The notes below the pieces were generated by a model. That model did not search any database, was not told the DNA's origin, and was given only the letters and a program-made list of their open reading frames with translations. Both the position numbers and the translations under genes were made by a program. Shown here piece after piece: positions 1 through 10,105 of a stretch of DNA of 64,000 bases. The stretch's first letter is position 1, and each line of letters opens with the position of its first letter. Source of the stretch: Planctomycetota bacterium (GTDB taxonomy: Bacteria > Planctomycetota > UBA1135 > GCA-002686595); the NCBI GenBank assembly GCA_009691855.1, contig SIAI01000006.1, positions 1 through 64,000 of the forward strand, given 5' to 3'.

Positions 1-37
1 TGGCTTCTCCAGATCGCCTGGAATCGCCGTAGCCGTG

Positions 38-107
38 GGCTTTCTCGGGCCTTCGAAAGCGGAGCGTGGTTCCTCCACGCGAGCATTTCGAAGGTTCGAG
101 AAAGGCC
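38..107. repeat. Imperfect inverted repeat / hairpin
   Basis: ggctttctcgggccttcgaaagcggagcgtgg pairs with tccacgcgagcatttcgaaggttcgagaaaggcc around a short loop. Confidence 0.7.
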
Positions 108-187
108 GCGGATGCGGTGAGTCCGGGCGAAGCGCAGCGCTCTGGGGAGTCAAGCGCTTGTTCTGGGACTAGGCGTCTCGCGCGCCG

Positions 188-658
188 CTACTCGGCCAGG
201 ATGCGTCCGGTGGCGAGCAGCAGCGCGACCTCGGGCTCGCTGAAGATGCGCTCGGCGCGATTGGCGATGCCCAGCGCGCCCACGACCTCCGCCGCCCGCA
301 ACATGGGCACCACGATCGAGCCCTGCAGGCCGGTCGCCTTGGCGCCGGGACGCACGTCGCCGCTCGTGTCCGTCTGTAGGTTGCAGGCCGTCACCGGCGC
401 CTTGCGCTCGACCGCGAGGCCGGCCATGCCCTTGCCGATCGGGATGCGGCGGATGATCTCCAGCACCGGCGGCGGCATGCCGGCCGAGTGTGCGCGGAGC
501 TCGAGCAGGCCGCCCGCCAGGCGGTGGAGCGTGCCGGATTCGGCGCGGAAATGGGCCAGCGTGAGTGCCAAGGCGGCATCGTCGCGCGCCGGCCCCGCCG
601 GCAGCGCGCGCAGGCGCTCCAGGAAGGCCGCGTCGGCGGGGGAGTGGGCCGTGCTCAT
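188..658 (-). CDS. GAF-domain protein
   Basis: ORF MSTAHSPADAAFLERL...GKGMAGLAVERKAPVTACNLQTD...GSIVVPMLRAAEVVGALGIANR...F; GAF-like pattern (GxxGxA, xxVPMLRxxxVVGALGIAN). Confidence 0.7.
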   Translation of the reverse strand: MSTAHSPADAAFLERLRALPAGPARDDAALALTLAHFRAESGTLHRLAGGLLELRAHSAGMPPPVLEIIRRIPIGKGMAGLAVERKAPVTACNLQTDTSGDVRPGAKATGLQGSIVVPMLRAAEVVGALGIANRAERIFSEPEVALLLATGRILAE

Positions 659-734
659 GGGCCCGAGTGTAGCGCCGGGTGCGAGGTGGGGAAGCGTGAC
701 GCGGAGCGGAGAAGATCGGACGTAGAGAGAAGAG

Positions 735-897
735 CAGAAAGTGAAGCGAGGCGCCGAGGGTGCAGAGGAAGAGGAGCAAGCAAGGCGAAGGCCTGCGGGG
801 CTTCGAGTTTTAGGCACTCGAAGCCCCGCAGGCCCCTTCCTCTCCCTCTCGCGCCTTCTGCGCCTCTCTTCCTTCTTCTTCTTTGCTTCGCCTGGGA
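735..897. repeat. Inverted repeat with perfect 19-bp core stem (790-808 / 816-834) and purine-rich outer arms
   Basis: ggcctgcggggcttcgagt / actcgaagccccgcaggcc, 7-nt loop; outer arms gaagcgaggcgccgagggtgcagagg vs revcomp gaagagaggcgcagaaggcgcgagagg. Confidence 0.8.
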
Positions 898-920
898 ACG
901 CCCGAGACTTCCCGTGCCTC

Positions 921-2120
921 TCAATCCTGCGCGCGCATCCACTGCAGCAGCTCGTGCGCCACGACGGCGTTGCCGCTGTACGAGAGGTGCCCGCCGGAGT
1001 ACAGACTCTTGGCCGGCGGATCCTCGCCCATCTCGCTGGACTTGCCGGCCAGGGCCGAGACGAGGTCGAGGTAGGGGATCTCCTGGCGCTCGAGCTCGGC
1101 GTAGAGCGCGCTCCAGTAGGGCTTGCCGCGCAAGGCGTACTCGCGCAGGTCGTCCTTGGCCGGGAAGATCAGCACCGGCGCGAGCCGCGCGCCCAGGGCC
1201 AACGCCTCGCGGCGAAACTGCTGCACCAGCGCCAACGTCACGCGGAAGGGTTCTTCCTCGGGTTCCTGCCAGAGCAGGGCCGGCGTGCGCGCGCGATAGG
1301 CGAAGTAGCCGGCGCCCAGACGCAGCAGCGCGGAGAGTTTGCCGGTCGGGAGCGTGGGTCGGCCGAGCCAGTACTCGTGCTCGGCCACGCGCTCCAGCAC
1401 CGAGCCGTCCAGGATCGCCGCGTGCAGCTCCTCGCGCGTGGCGAAGGGTTGCGGCACGAGCTCCAGTCGCCCTTGCGCGTCGAGCACGAAGCGCGGCTTG
1501 GTGACGCACACGCCCGTGCGCGTGGCCCACAGCGGGCGATAGCGATTCACGTTGCGCCCGATGTTCTCCAGCATCAGCCCGAGGCACACGACCTCCGCGC
1601 CCAGGCCGGGGGCGACGCGCCGGAAGCGCAGCAGGGCCTGATCCGTGCCGTAGCCGCTGACGCCGAAGTTCAGCACCTCGAGCGCGGGCTCGAGCCGCTC
1701 CAGCTGCACCTGGAAGGTGGCCTCGGCCGGAACCTCGTCGCAGAAGGTGAAGGAGTCGCCGAAGGTCAGCACGCGCCGCGTGCCGCTGGCCGGCGCGCGC
1801 GCGTACTCGCGCGGACCGCGCGCGGCGAGCGCGTTGGTCGTGTACAGGCCGTCCTCGGAGGCGCTGGAGGGGCGCCAGGTCCAGCCCAGCTCGGCATCGA
1901 AGGTCCACGTGCCGACCGGCTCGGCCACCATCTTGTCCAGCGTTTCGACCTGCTTGGGATGCGTGATCGCGCCGAAGGGGGGCAGCGGCCGATCGAACAG
2001 CAGGCCATCGCGGATGAAGAAGGTCGAGAGGCCGAGGTCGGCCAGCGCGGTCGCCGCGGCGAGCACCAGCAGGATGCGCAGGGAGCGGGAGGACACGAGT
2101 GCGCAGGACACCATAGGCAC
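921..2120 (-). CDS. SGNH/GDSL-like hydrolase family protein, N-terminal membrane anchor
   Basis: VLTFGDSFTFCDEV block I, GVSGYGTDQ block, GGHLSYSGNAVVA C-terminal block; N-terminal hydrophobic segment. Confidence 0.75.
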   Translation of the reverse strand: MPMVSCALVSSRSLRILLVLAAATALADLGLSTFFIRDGLLFDRPLPPFGAITHPKQVETLDKMVAEPVGTWTFDAELGWTWRPSSASEDGLYTTNALAARGPREYARAPASGTRRVLTFGDSFTFCDEVPAEATFQVQLERLEPALEVLNFGVSGYGTDQALLRFRRVAPGLGAEVVCLGLMLENIGRNVNRYRPLWATRTGVCVTKPRFVLDAQGRLELVPQPFATREELHAAILDGSVLERVAEHEYWLGRPTLPTGKLSALLRLGAGYFAYRARTPALLWQEPEEEPFRVTLALVQQFRREALALGARLAPVLIFPAKDDLREYALRGKPYWSALYAELERQEIPYLDLVSALAGKSSEMGEDPPAKSLYSGGHLSYSGNAVVAHELLQWMRAQD

Positions 2121-2202
2121 CGGGTGCGGGCAAGGCGCTGCCGTGCAACTCGCGCGGCAGGAGGTGGGAGCGTGGCGAGCCCCCTGCTACGCTCTCTGGC
2201 TC

Positions 2203-2988
2203 ATGTACAGCGCCGCGGATGCGCCTCCCCTTGTGGTCGAGGATCTCGGCCGCTCCTACGACCAGACGCGCGCGCTGACGGGGCTCTCGTTCGCCGTGCG
2301 CGCGGGCGAGATCGTCGGGCTGGTGGGGCTGAACGGCGCCGGCAAGACCACCGCGCTGCGCTCCATCGCCGGCATCCTGCCGATCCAGGAGGGCCGCGTG
2401 CTCGTGTGCGGCCACGACGTGACGCGCGACGAGGTCGCCGCCAAGCGCGGCCTCGCCTGGGTCCCGGACGATCCGCAGCCGTTCGATTCGCTCACCGTCG
2501 AGGAGCACCTCGAGTTCACCGCCGCGCTGTACGGTATGCGCGACTGGCGCGCGCGCGCCGAGGAGCTGCTGGTGCGCTTCGAGCTGGTGGAGAAGCGCAA
2601 GGCCCTGGGCGGCGAGCTGTCGCGCGGCATGCGTCAGAAGCTCGCCTGCGCCCAGGCCTGGCTGCCCAGCCCGCGCCTGATGCTGCTGGACGAGCCGCTC
2701 TCGGGCCTCGATCCGCGCGGCATCCGTTCCGCGCGCGAGGCGATCCGCACGCTGGCCGAGGGCGGGACGGCGGTGCTGCTCTCCTCGCACCAGCTGGAGC
2801 TGATCGAGGCTCTGGCCGAGCGCATCCTGATCCTCGACCGCGGCAAGCGCGTGTTCCTGGGCACGCTGGACGAGGCCCGCGCGACGCTCTCGCCGAGTTC
2901 GGCCGGCACCAGCCTGGAGCAGGTCTTCCTGGCTGCGACCGGCGCGCTGGAGCCCGAGGCGGGCGGTCCGCGCCCGTCGGAGCCTTAG
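2203..2988 (+). CDS. ABC transporter ATP-binding protein
   Basis: Walker A GLNGAGKTT, signature LSRGMRQKLACAQ, Walker B LMLLDEPLSGLD; start ATG at 2203. Confidence 0.95.
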   Translation: MYSAADAPPLVVEDLGRSYDQTRALTGLSFAVRAGEIVGLVGLNGAGKTTALRSIAGILPIQEGRVLVCGHDVTRDEVAAKRGLAWVPDDPQPFDSLTVEEHLEFTAALYGMRDWRARAEELLVRFELVEKRKALGGELSRGMRQKLACAQAWLPSPRLMLLDEPLSGLDPRGIRSAREAIRTLAEGGTAVLLSSHQLELIEALAERILILDRGKRVFLGTLDEARATLSPSSAGTSLEQVFLAATGALEPEAGGPRPSEP

Positions 2989-3164
2989 CCCGACCTATTC
3001 ATGAGCTTTCGGCTGCAACGTCGCGACTGGCTGCATCTGCAGCGCTTTGCTCCCTGTGAGGTCTCGACGACCTGCCAGAGGTCGTCTGCGCTGCTCTCGG
3101 TCGCGAATCGCTGCATCTGCAGCCACTCGCGACGTTTCGCTCGAAACCTCACGAATAGGTCGGG
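2989..3164. repeat. Long imperfect palindrome (~176 nt) filling the ATPase-permease intergenic gap
   Basis: cccgacctattcatgagctttcggctgcaacgtcgcgactggctgcatctgcagcg vs revcomp of 3108-3164 cccgacctattcgtgaggtttcgagcgaaacgtcgcgagtggctgcagatgcagcg; inner stem gacgacct/aggtcgtc at 3066-3086. Confidence 0.9.
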
Positions 3165-3167
3165 CCA

Positions 3168-4877
3168 GTGAACCTCGGCTTCGGCTCGCCGGCGCTGGGC
3201 TTGTTGCTGGCGCTGAAGCTGCGCGGCGCGCTGCGGCGCCAGTGGCGGCGCATGCGCACGCCCAAGGGCTTCGTGCTGACGCTGATCGGCACCGCGGCGT
3301 TCGTGATCTGGATCGGCTATCTGAGCTTCTGGTCCCACGCGCGGGCGGAGCCGCCCCTGACGCCCATGGCCGCCGAGCTGCGCACGCGCGCCTTCGCCGG
3401 CATGCTGGTGGTGTTCTCGCTCTCGAACGCGCTCTCCAACCGCGGCCTGTTCCTGCCCAAGGCCGAGATCGAGCGTCTGTTCAGCGCGCCCGTGTCGCGC
3501 GCGGACCTGGTGCGCTACCGCCTGCTCTCGAATGGTCTGCGCAGTTTGCTGGGCGGCCTCGTGCTCGGCCTCTACGGCGCGCGCCGCATGCCTGGCCCGG
3601 TGTGGGCTTTCCTGGGCATCCTGCTGGCGATGCAGACGTTGCCGGTCGTGAACCAGTTCGTGGCCATCGTCCTGGCGGGTCTGGGGCCGAAGACGGCGCA
3701 GCGCCTGAAGCGCGCGGGGAGCTTTCTGCTCACGGCTTTCCTGCTGCTGCTCGCGGCCGTGGCCTACGCGCTCGTCAGTCGGCGGCCGATGGCCGAGCTC
3801 CCGCTGGTCGGCGCCTGGCTCGCGCCGTCCTTCGCGCCCGACGCCGACCCCTTCGCCCATCCGCTGCTCGAGCTCGTGACCTGGCCGCTGGCGCCCTGGG
3901 CACGCATGATCCGCGCCGAGACGTTGGGCGCCTTCCTGCCCTGGTTCCTCGGGTGCCTGGCGGTGCACGTTTTGTTGGTGGAGCTGTGCGCGCGCGTGCC
4001 GATCGACTTCCGTGAGCTCTCGCTGGCGACCTCGGTGCGCGCCGCGGCGCGCGTGGCGCGCCTGCGCCGCGGCGGAGGAGTCGCCGCGACGCGCGCCAGT
4101 ACCAGCGCGGCACTGTGGCGCATCCCCTGGTTCTTCGGGCGCGGCCCGCTGGGCGCGATCGCCTGGCGCAAGAGCGCGGGCATGGCGCGCAAGGCCAAGG
4201 GCGCGTTCTGGGTGGCGCTGGTGGCGCTCTTGTTCATCACCATCTTAGTCAGCGTGATGCTCGACGGCGCAGAGGAGGGGCCGGCGCTGCTCGCCCCGGC
4301 GCTGATCGGCGTGCTGGGTACGGTCTACCTGTGCTCGGGCCTGCGCTTCGACTTCCGCGAGGAGCTCGAACGCATGGACGTGATCCGCTCCTGGCCGCTC
4401 GCGCCAGCGCGCGTGTTCCTGGCCACGATCCTGCCCGAGGTCGTGCTGGTGGCCGTGCTCGTCGCCGGAACGGTGCTGCTCGCGGGCGCACTGTCGCAGG
4501 GCCTCACGACGCAGGTCGTGCTCGTCGCGTTGTGCGTGCCGTTCGCGGTGTTCACCTGGGTGGGGCTCGACAACCTCGTGTTCCTGGTGGCGCCGGTGCG
4601 CTTCGTGCCGGGGCAGGACGGCTTCGTGCAGAACGCCGGACGGCGCATGATCCAAATGGCGCTGCTCACGGCGCTGGCCGTCGTGTTCGGGAGCGCGGGC
4701 GGGGCCGGGTTCGTCGGCGCGGGCTGGGTGGCGGGGGCGCTGGGTGCGCCGGAGAGCGTCGCGCTCGTGGCCAGCTTCATCGGCCTGGCTCTGTTGCTGG
4801 GCGCCGGCGACGCGTTGCTGGTGCGCCTGGGCGGCTTCGCGCTGCGGCGCTTCGACGTGGCGCGCGACCGCGGGTAG
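3168..4877 (+). CDS. ABC exporter permease-like multi-TM protein
   Basis: 569 aa, many hydrophobic segments, immediately downstream of the ABC ATPase; GTG start at 3168. Confidence 0.75.
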   Translation: MNLGFGSPALGLLLALKLRGALRRQWRRMRTPKGFVLTLIGTAAFVIWIGYLSFWSHARAEPPLTPMAAELRTRAFAGMLVVFSLSNALSNRGLFLPKAEIERLFSAPVSRADLVRYRLLSNGLRSLLGGLVLGLYGARRMPGPVWAFLGILLAMQTLPVVNQFVAIVLAGLGPKTAQRLKRAGSFLLTAFLLLLAAVAYALVSRRPMAELPLVGAWLAPSFAPDADPFAHPLLELVTWPLAPWARMIRAETLGAFLPWFLGCLAVHVLLVELCARVPIDFRELSLATSVRAAARVARLRRGGGVAATRASTSAALWRIPWFFGRGPLGAIAWRKSAGMARKAKGAFWVALVALLFITILVSVMLDGAEEGPALLAPALIGVLGTVYLCSGLRFDFREELERMDVIRSWPLAPARVFLATILPEVVLVAVLVAGTVLLAGALSQGLTTQVVLVALCVPFAVFTWVGLDNLVFLVAPVRFVPGQDGFVQNAGRRMIQMALLTALAVVFGSAGGAGFVGAGWVAGALGAPESVALVASFIGLALLLGAGDALLVRLGGFALRRFDVARDRG

Positions 4878-4890
4878 GCTCTCGGCCCGC

Positions 4891-5448
4891 ATGACGAAGG
4901 AGCGCGTTCCGCCGGGTCAAGGCGTCACCAAGGGCTGGCCGCTCTTGCACGTGGGCGAGGTGCCGACGACGCCCGCGGCCGACTGGCGCATCCGCGTCGC
5001 CGGCGAGGTCGCAAGCTCGCTGGAGCTCTCCTGGAGCGAGTTCCTGGCGCTGCGGCAGACGCGGCTGCACGCCGACTTCCACTGCGTCACGGGCTGGAGC
5101 AAGCTCGACAACGACTGGCAGGGCGTGCGCCTCGACGAGCTCGCGCGCGCCGCTGGAGTGAAGGCCAGCGCGCGCTTCGTGCGCTTCGCGGACCCGCAGG
5201 GGTACGACACGACCGTGCCGCTGGCGCTGGCGCTCGACGAGGGCTTGCTCGCCCACCGTCACGGCGGCGCGGAGCTCGCGAGCGAGCACGGCGGGCCGCT
5301 GCGCGCCGTGGTGCCCTCGTTGTACGCCTGGAAATCGTGCAAGTGGGTCACGACGATCGAGTTTCTCGCCGCCGAGCAGCTCGGCTTCTGGGAGCAGCGC
5401 GGCTACCACAACGGCGCCGACCCGTGGCGCGAAGAACGCCTGGTGTAG
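4891..5448 (+). CDS. Oxidoreductase molybdopterin-binding domain protein (sulfite-oxidase/YedY-like fold)
   Basis: RIRVAGEVASSLELSWSEFLAL...ADFHCVTGWSKLDNDWQGVRLDELAR...YAWKSCKWVTTIEFL; C in HCVTGWS at the expected Mo ligand position. Confidence 0.85.
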   Translation: MTKERVPPGQGVTKGWPLLHVGEVPTTPAADWRIRVAGEVASSLELSWSEFLALRQTRLHADFHCVTGWSKLDNDWQGVRLDELARAAGVKASARFVRFADPQGYDTTVPLALALDEGLLAHRHGGAELASEHGGPLRAVVPSLYAWKSCKWVTTIEFLAAEQLGFWEQRGYHNGADPWREERLV

Positions 5449-5454
5449 CGGGGG

Positions 5455-5471
5455 GCGCGAGGGGCTCGCGC
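5455..5471. terminator. Possible bidirectional terminator hairpin between convergent genes
   Basis: Perfect gcgcgag-ggg-ctcgcgc stem between convergent CDS 4891-5448 and 5536-5835; no clear T-tract. Confidence 0.4.
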
Positions 5472-5535
5472 CGCGGTCATTCGCGCGCGAGCCGGAGTGT
5501 CCGCGCTCGAAACGCTGGCACTGCGCCACGCGCGC

Positions 5536-5835
5536 TCAGCGTTCGTACTCGGCCACGATCGTCGTCGCGTGCACGGACGTCTCGAAGAAGCGTGACTTGA
5601 TGCGCTTGTACTCCGGATCGGCGAAGAACGCGTCCTTCGCCGCGCGGTCGCGGAAGTGGATCGTGAACACGCGCGTGAGCGGGTGCGCGGCCTCGCTCCG
5701 CAGCGTGCGCGCGACCTCGAAGTCGTAGCGAAAGCCGCCGCCGGCAGCCTCCAGCAGCGGACGCATCGCCGCGCGGTATTGCTGGTAGACCTGCGCGTCG
5801 GCCACGTGCAGGGCGACCACCATCTCGAAGGTCAT
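5536..5835 (-). CDS. Small DUF1330/Dabb-like ferredoxin-fold protein
   Basis: [45 protein letters not shown]...RVFTIHFRDRAAKDAFFADPEYKRIKSRFFE; overlaps upstream gene by ATGA. Confidence 0.7.
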   Translation of the reverse strand: MTFEMVVALHVADAQVYQQYRAAMRPLLEAAGGGFRYDFEVARTLRSEAAHPLTRVFTIHFRDRAAKDAFFADPEYKRIKSRFFETSVHATTIVAEYER

Positions 5836-6869
5836 GGCAACGCTCCCGTTTCGGCTGCGGCCAGCGTGCGCAGCCAGTGCGGCTCCAGGCGTCGCTGCGT
5901 GGCGGCGTTGGCGTAGCCCGCCCAGCCCACCGGCGTCGTGGCGTCGATGGGGAAGTCGAGCGCGCCGCCCTCGGCCGCGGTGACGATCACGCCCGCCGCG
6001 CGCGCGCACACCACCGCGCCGGCGAGGTCGTAGGGCTTGCTGGTGACGCCGTGGAGGCGAAAGCGGCGGCGCACGAGCTCGCGCGGATCGACGAGCATGC
6101 GGTAGCGGCCGAGCGCCAGCAGCATCAGCTGGCCGGCGCTGGAGATGTACTGGTCGTCGTAGATCGCGCGCGCCTCCGCGCCCTCTTCGCGCACCAGGCG
6201 CGCGAAGAAATCGGCCTCCAGGCGCGCGATGAGCGGGCGCTGCGCGGGCTCGTAGCGGAAGAAGGGGAAGTAGCCGTGGTCGGGGCGGTCGTCGGCGTCC
6301 ACGCGCAGCGCCTGCGTGCGCAGCGCCGCGCCGCCCTCGAGCGCGTGCAGCGTCAGCGCACAGCGCTCGCCGTCCGACACGAAGCGCCGGTAGCGCGCGG
6401 CCAGCGTGCCCGGGATCTCGGACACGATCCCGCCGCTGCACTCCGCGAGGCGCGGCTGGGTCGAGCCGCTCGGCGCGAAGGCGACCACGCTCCAGGCCGA
6501 GCGCAGGTCGGCCATCAGGTTGCGTGTGCCGTCCACCGGATCGATGGCGATGCGCGGGCCGCCGTGGTCGAAGCCGTCGAGCGCGCGCGCGCCGCCGCGC
6601 CCGTCGGGGCCCAGGTGGCGCCAGCCCGCGTCCTCGGTCAGGACCGAGAGCGGCTCGCGCCGCGCCTGCTCGCGCTGCCACTCCTCGATGCGGGCCTCGC
6701 TGGGCAGGTCCAGGCCGAAGGTCACGTCGCCCTGGCCCATGCCGTGCGGGCGCGCCAGCTCCGCGCTCGTGCCCGCGGCCTCGGCTTCGAGCAGGGCGGC
6801 GCGCGTCACCGTGCGTAGCTCGTCGCACAGGGCGAGGAGCCGCTCCCGCCACAGCTCGAAGGTCGTCAT
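5832..6869 (-). CDS. Inositol monophosphatase-family protein
   Basis: [23 protein letters not shown] (metal-binding DPxDGT motif); start ATG at 6869. Confidence 0.8.
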   Translation of the reverse strand: MTTFELWRERLLALCDELRTVTRAALLEAEAAGTSAELARPHGMGQGDVTFGLDLPSEARIEEWQREQARREPLSVLTEDAGWRHLGPDGRGGARALDGFDHGGPRIAIDPVDGTRNLMADLRSAWSVVAFAPSGSTQPRLAECSGGIVSEIPGTLAARYRRFVSDGERCALTLHALEGGAALRTQALRVDADDRPDHGYFPFFRYEPAQRPLIARLEADFFARLVREEGAEARAIYDDQYISSAGQLMLLALGRYRMLVDPRELVRRRFRLHGVTSKPYDLAGAVVCARAAGVIVTAAEGGALDFPIDATTPVGWAGYANAATQRRLEPHWLRTLAAAETGALP

Positions 6870-6970
6870 CGGCGCGAGTAGAGCGGCCGCTCGGCGGCGC
6901 GGCAAGCGCGCTTCTACCGGGCCCATGCTCGCCCTACACTGCTCGCCCTCCAAAGCGAGAGCGATACCCC

Positions 6971-7906
6971 ATGAGCGAAGTGCGCGACGTCGTGATCATC
7001 GGTTCGGGCCCGGCCGGCTACACCGCCGCGCTGTACGCGGCGCGAGCCAACCTGAAGCCCGTGGTGGTCGAGGGCCTGCAGCCCGGCGGTCAGCTGACCA
7101 TCACCAGCGACGTCGAGAACTACCCCGGCTATCCGCAGGGCATCCTCGGCCCGAAGATGATGGACGACTTCCGTGCCCAGGCGCAGCGCTTCGGGGCCGA
7201 GATCCAGCTGGGTATGGTGACGGACCTGGATGTCACGCAGCGCCCGTTCGTGGTCACGACCGAGTTCGATACCCTGCGCGCGCGCGCGGTGATCATCAGC
7301 ACGGGCGCCAGTGCCAAGCTGCTCGGGCTGGAGAAGGAGCGCGTGCTCATGTCCACCGGCGGCGGCGTTTCGGCCTGTGCCACCTGCGACGGCGCCTTCT
7401 TCCCCGACAAGGAGCTGGTGATCGTCGGCGGCGGCGACACGGCCATGGAGGAGGCCAACTTCCTGACGCGCTACGCGCGCAAGGTGACCGTGTTCCACCG
7501 CCGCGACGTGTTCCGCGCCTCGAAAATCATGCTCGAGCGCGCGCAGCGCAACAAGAAGATCGAGTTCCGGGTCCCGGTCGAGATCGAGGACATCCTGGTG
7601 GGGGACAAGGGCAAGATCCGCGGCGTGCGCGCCAAGGACACGGCGACCGGCAAGAGCTTCGACTTCCCCTGCGACGGCCTGTTCGTGGCCATCGGCCACG
7701 AGCCGAACTCGAAGATCTTCCGCGGCAAGCTGGCCATGGACGAGAGCGGCTACATCCTGGTGCACGAGGGCACGCGCAGCTCGGTCGATGGCGTGTTCGT
7801 CGCCGGCGACGTGTGCGACAAGCGCTACCGCCAGGCCGTCACCGCCGCCGGCATGGGCTGCATGGCCGCGATCGACGCCGAGCGCTGGCTCGAAGCGCAG
7901 GACTGA
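6971..7906 (+). CDS. trxB: Thioredoxin-disulfide reductase
   Basis: [27 protein letters not shown] redox centre, [53 protein letters not shown]. Confidence 0.97.
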   Translation: MSEVRDVVIIGSGPAGYTAALYAARANLKPVVVEGLQPGGQLTITSDVENYPGYPQGILGPKMMDDFRAQAQRFGAEIQLGMVTDLDVTQRPFVVTTEFDTLRARAVIISTGASAKLLGLEKERVLMSTGGGVSACATCDGAFFPDKELVIVGGGDTAMEEANFLTRYARKVTVFHRRDVFRASKIMLERAQRNKKIEFRVPVEIEDILVGDKGKIRGVRAKDTATGKSFDFPCDGLFVAIGHEPNSKIFRGKLAMDESGYILVHEGTRSSVDGVFVAGDVCDKRYRQAVTAAGMGCMAAIDAERWLEAQD

Positions 7907-7949
7907 GCTTCTGCTCGCGGAAGTCCTCGTCTGGCGCGAGCCTTTCAGC

Positions 7950-8105
7950 ACCGGAAGAGCAAGGCGCACCGCGGAGGCGCGGAGGACGCGGAGAGGCGCG
8001 GAGGAGGAGGGAAGAAGGAAGGAGGGCCTCCCGGGCTTCACCCCGTTTTTCCTACGCCGCGTATCCCCGCGTCTCCGCGGTGCGCTTTTTCCTCTGCTTG
8101 GGTTG
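7950..8105. repeat. Inverted repeat of 'aagcgcaccgcggaggcgcggag' type between convergent genes
   Basis: agcaaggcgcaccgcggaggcgcggaggacgcgg (left) vs revcomp of right arm cagaggaaaaagcgcaccgcggagacgcggggatacgcgg. Confidence 0.85.
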
Positions 8106-8140
8106 CGGGCAAGGCCCGCGCTGAGAATCCGGCGCGCGGT

Positions 8141-10105
8141 TCAGGGCTGCCGGCCTTGTGCCTGATAGAGCGCGCGCGCCTCGGCGTAGCACCTGCGCGC
8201 TTCCTCCATGCGCCCCTGGCGCTCCAGCGCGACGCCCAGGTTGTTGAGCGCGTCGGCGTAGTCCGCGTCGAGCTCCACCGCGCGCCGGAAGCAGCGTTCG
8301 GCTTCCACGGCGTCGCCCGCCTGCAGCGCCAGTGCTCCGAGGCCGTTCCAGGCGCCGGCGTGCTGCGCGTCCAGCGCCAGCGCGTGCTCGAAGCTCGCCC
8401 GCGCACTGGCCGCGTCATTCAGGTTGAAGCGCGCCTGCCCGAGGTTGAAGTGCGCGTCCACGAGCGACGGATCGAGCGCCAACGCGGCCTCGAACTCCTT
8501 CGCCGCGCGCGGCAGATCGTTCTGCTTCACGCGCAGCCGTCCGAGCTGGTAGCGCACCCACTTCGTGGCCACCAGGCGCTTGGCGAGCTCGAGCTCGCGC
8601 TCGGCGGCCTCCAGCTCGCCCGCGTCGATGTGCAGGCGCGCCAGCGAGGTCAGCGCGTTGGGGTCGAGCGCGCACAGCTCCAGCGCGGAACGCAGCTCAC
8701 GCTCGGCGCGCTCGCGATCGCCACGCTCGAGCCAGTAGGCGCCCAGGGCCGCGTGTGCGAGGTGGTTCTTCTCCGTCACCGTCAGCGCGTGCTCGAACAA
8801 CGTGGGCGTGTCCTGCCAGGTGGCGAGCTGCGTGCGCGTGGCGAACGTGAGCATGCCCAGCGCCGCCAGCGCGAGCGCGCCGAGGCCGAAGCGCGCGCGC
8901 GGCCAGGCGCGCCCGAGCTCGAGCCCGAGCCCGCCGACGATCCAGGCCACCCCGATCAGGGGCAGGTACGTGTAGCGATCCGCGTGCGCCTGCGTGCCGA
9001 CCTGCTTCAGGCCGATCACCGGCACGAGAGTGCCCAGGAACCACAGCCAGCCCACCAGGAACCAGGGCCAACGCGCGCGCGCGCGCCAGGCCGCGAGGCT
9101 GACGCCGACGAGCACCAGCGCGCCGAGCAGCGCGGGCACGAGCAGCACGCGCAGCGGGTCCGCCTCGACCATCGAGGCCAGCGGGTGGTAGACGGCGAGC
9201 CGCGCCGGCCAGAAGCTCTCGCGCAGGTACACGCCGTAGGAGGCCAGCGCGTTCAAGAGGCGCTGGCCGAGCGGCACCGCCCCGCTCCCGCTCGCCGCGC
9301 CGCCGACCTCCTGCGCGTACCAGGTGGCGAGCGCGCCCAGCGCGGCCAGCGCGACCAGCGGGAGTTTTTCCAGCAATAGGCCGTACCGAAAACTCGCCGG
9401 GGGTCCCTTCGCGCGCGTCTCCCCTGGGTGGGCGGGGGTTAGGGATGGGGCGAGCGCCGGCGGTTTCCGTACTCCTCCGCCAAACCTCTGCAACGGCCAG
9501 AGGTCGAGCAGCAGCAGCACGCACGGAAACGTCACCGCCATGGGCTTGGCCAGCAGCGACAGCGCGAACAAGAGCAGCACCCACGCATAGCGCCCGACGG
9601 ACGGCGCGCGGCCGTAGCGCAGGTACGCCAGCAGCGCTGCCAGGAAGAACGCCGCGCACAGGACGTCCTTGCGCTCGCTGGCCCAGGCGACCGACTCGAC
9701 GCGCAGTGGGTGCAGCGCGAACAGCGCCGCCGCCAGGGCCGCGGACCATGGGTTCACGAGCAGCGCCCGGCACAGAAAGAACACCAGCACCGCGTTGAGC
9801 GCGTGCAGCGCCGCATTCACGAGGTGGTGCGGCCCGGGCTCGAGCTCGAACAGCTCGACGTCGAGCATATGCGACACCCAGGTCAGCGGGTGGTAGTTGG
9901 CCGCATAGTGCTCGAAGCCGAAGGCCCAGCGGATCTCCTCCCAGTCGAGCCCCTTGGCGACGTGCGGGTTGTTGACCAGGTAGACCTCGTCGTCGTAGGA
10001 GACGAAGTCGTGCCCGCGCACCGGCCAGTAGAGCGCGAACACCGCCAGCGCCAGGCCGAGTGCGAGCGCGAACGTGCGCAGCCGAGAGGAACCCACGCGC
10101 TCCAC
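8141..10105 (-). CDS. GT-C/TMTC-like multi-TM protein with C-terminal TPRs (paralog P1)
   Basis: YDDEVYLVNNPHV...YHPLTWVSHMLDVELFELEPGPHHLVNAALHALNAV...FALHPLRVESVAWASERKDVL; TPRs such as VDAHFNLGQARFNLNDAASARASFEHALALD. Confidence 0.88.
   Translation of the reverse strand: MERVGSSRLRTFALALGLALAVFALYWPVRGHDFVSYDDEVYLVNNPHVAKGLDWEEIRWAFGFEHYAANYHPLTWVSHMLDVELFELEPGPHHLVNAALHALNAVLVFFLCRALLVNPWSAALAAALFALHPLRVESVAWASERKDVLCAAFFLAALLAYLRYGRAPSVGRYAWVLLLFALSLLAKPMAVTFPCVLLLLDLWPLQRFGGGVRKPPALAPSLTPAHPGETRAKGPPASFRYGLLLEKLPLVALAALGALATWYAQEVGGAASGSGAVPLGQRLLNALASYGVYLRESFWPARLAVYHPLASMVEADPLRVLLVPALLGALVLVGVSLAAWRARARWPWFLVGWLWFLGTLVPVIGLKQVGTQAHADRYTYLPLIGVAWIVGGLGLELGRAWPRARFGLGALALAALGMLTFATRTQLATWQDTPTLFEHALTVTEKNHLAHAALGAYWLERGDRERAERELRSALELCALDPNALTSLARLHIDAGELEAAERELELAKRLVATKWVRYQLGRLRVKQNDLPRAAKEFEAALALDPSLVDAHFNLGQARFNLNDAASARASFEHALALDAQHAGAWNGLGALALQAGDAVEAERCFRRAVELDADYADALNNLGVALERQGRMEEARRCYAEARALYQAQGRQP
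9405..9452. repeat. In-frame insertion element copy 1 with G4 motif
   Basis: ccttcgcgcgcgtctcccctgggtgggcgggggttagggatggggcg, matching 11396-11441 with 2 mismatches; absent from P3-P7 at the homologous position. Confidence 0.75.

Noticed and set aside
655-2790. 711-aa minus ORF and overlapping 741-3059 plus ORF
   Set aside because: Low-complexity Arg/Ala/Gly shadow frames of GC-rich DNA crossing well-supported genes and hairpins.
2989-3164. Peptide frames through the palindrome (e.g. RDWLHLQRFAPCEVS...)
   Set aside because: Explained by the inverted repeat; no start/RBS or known domain.
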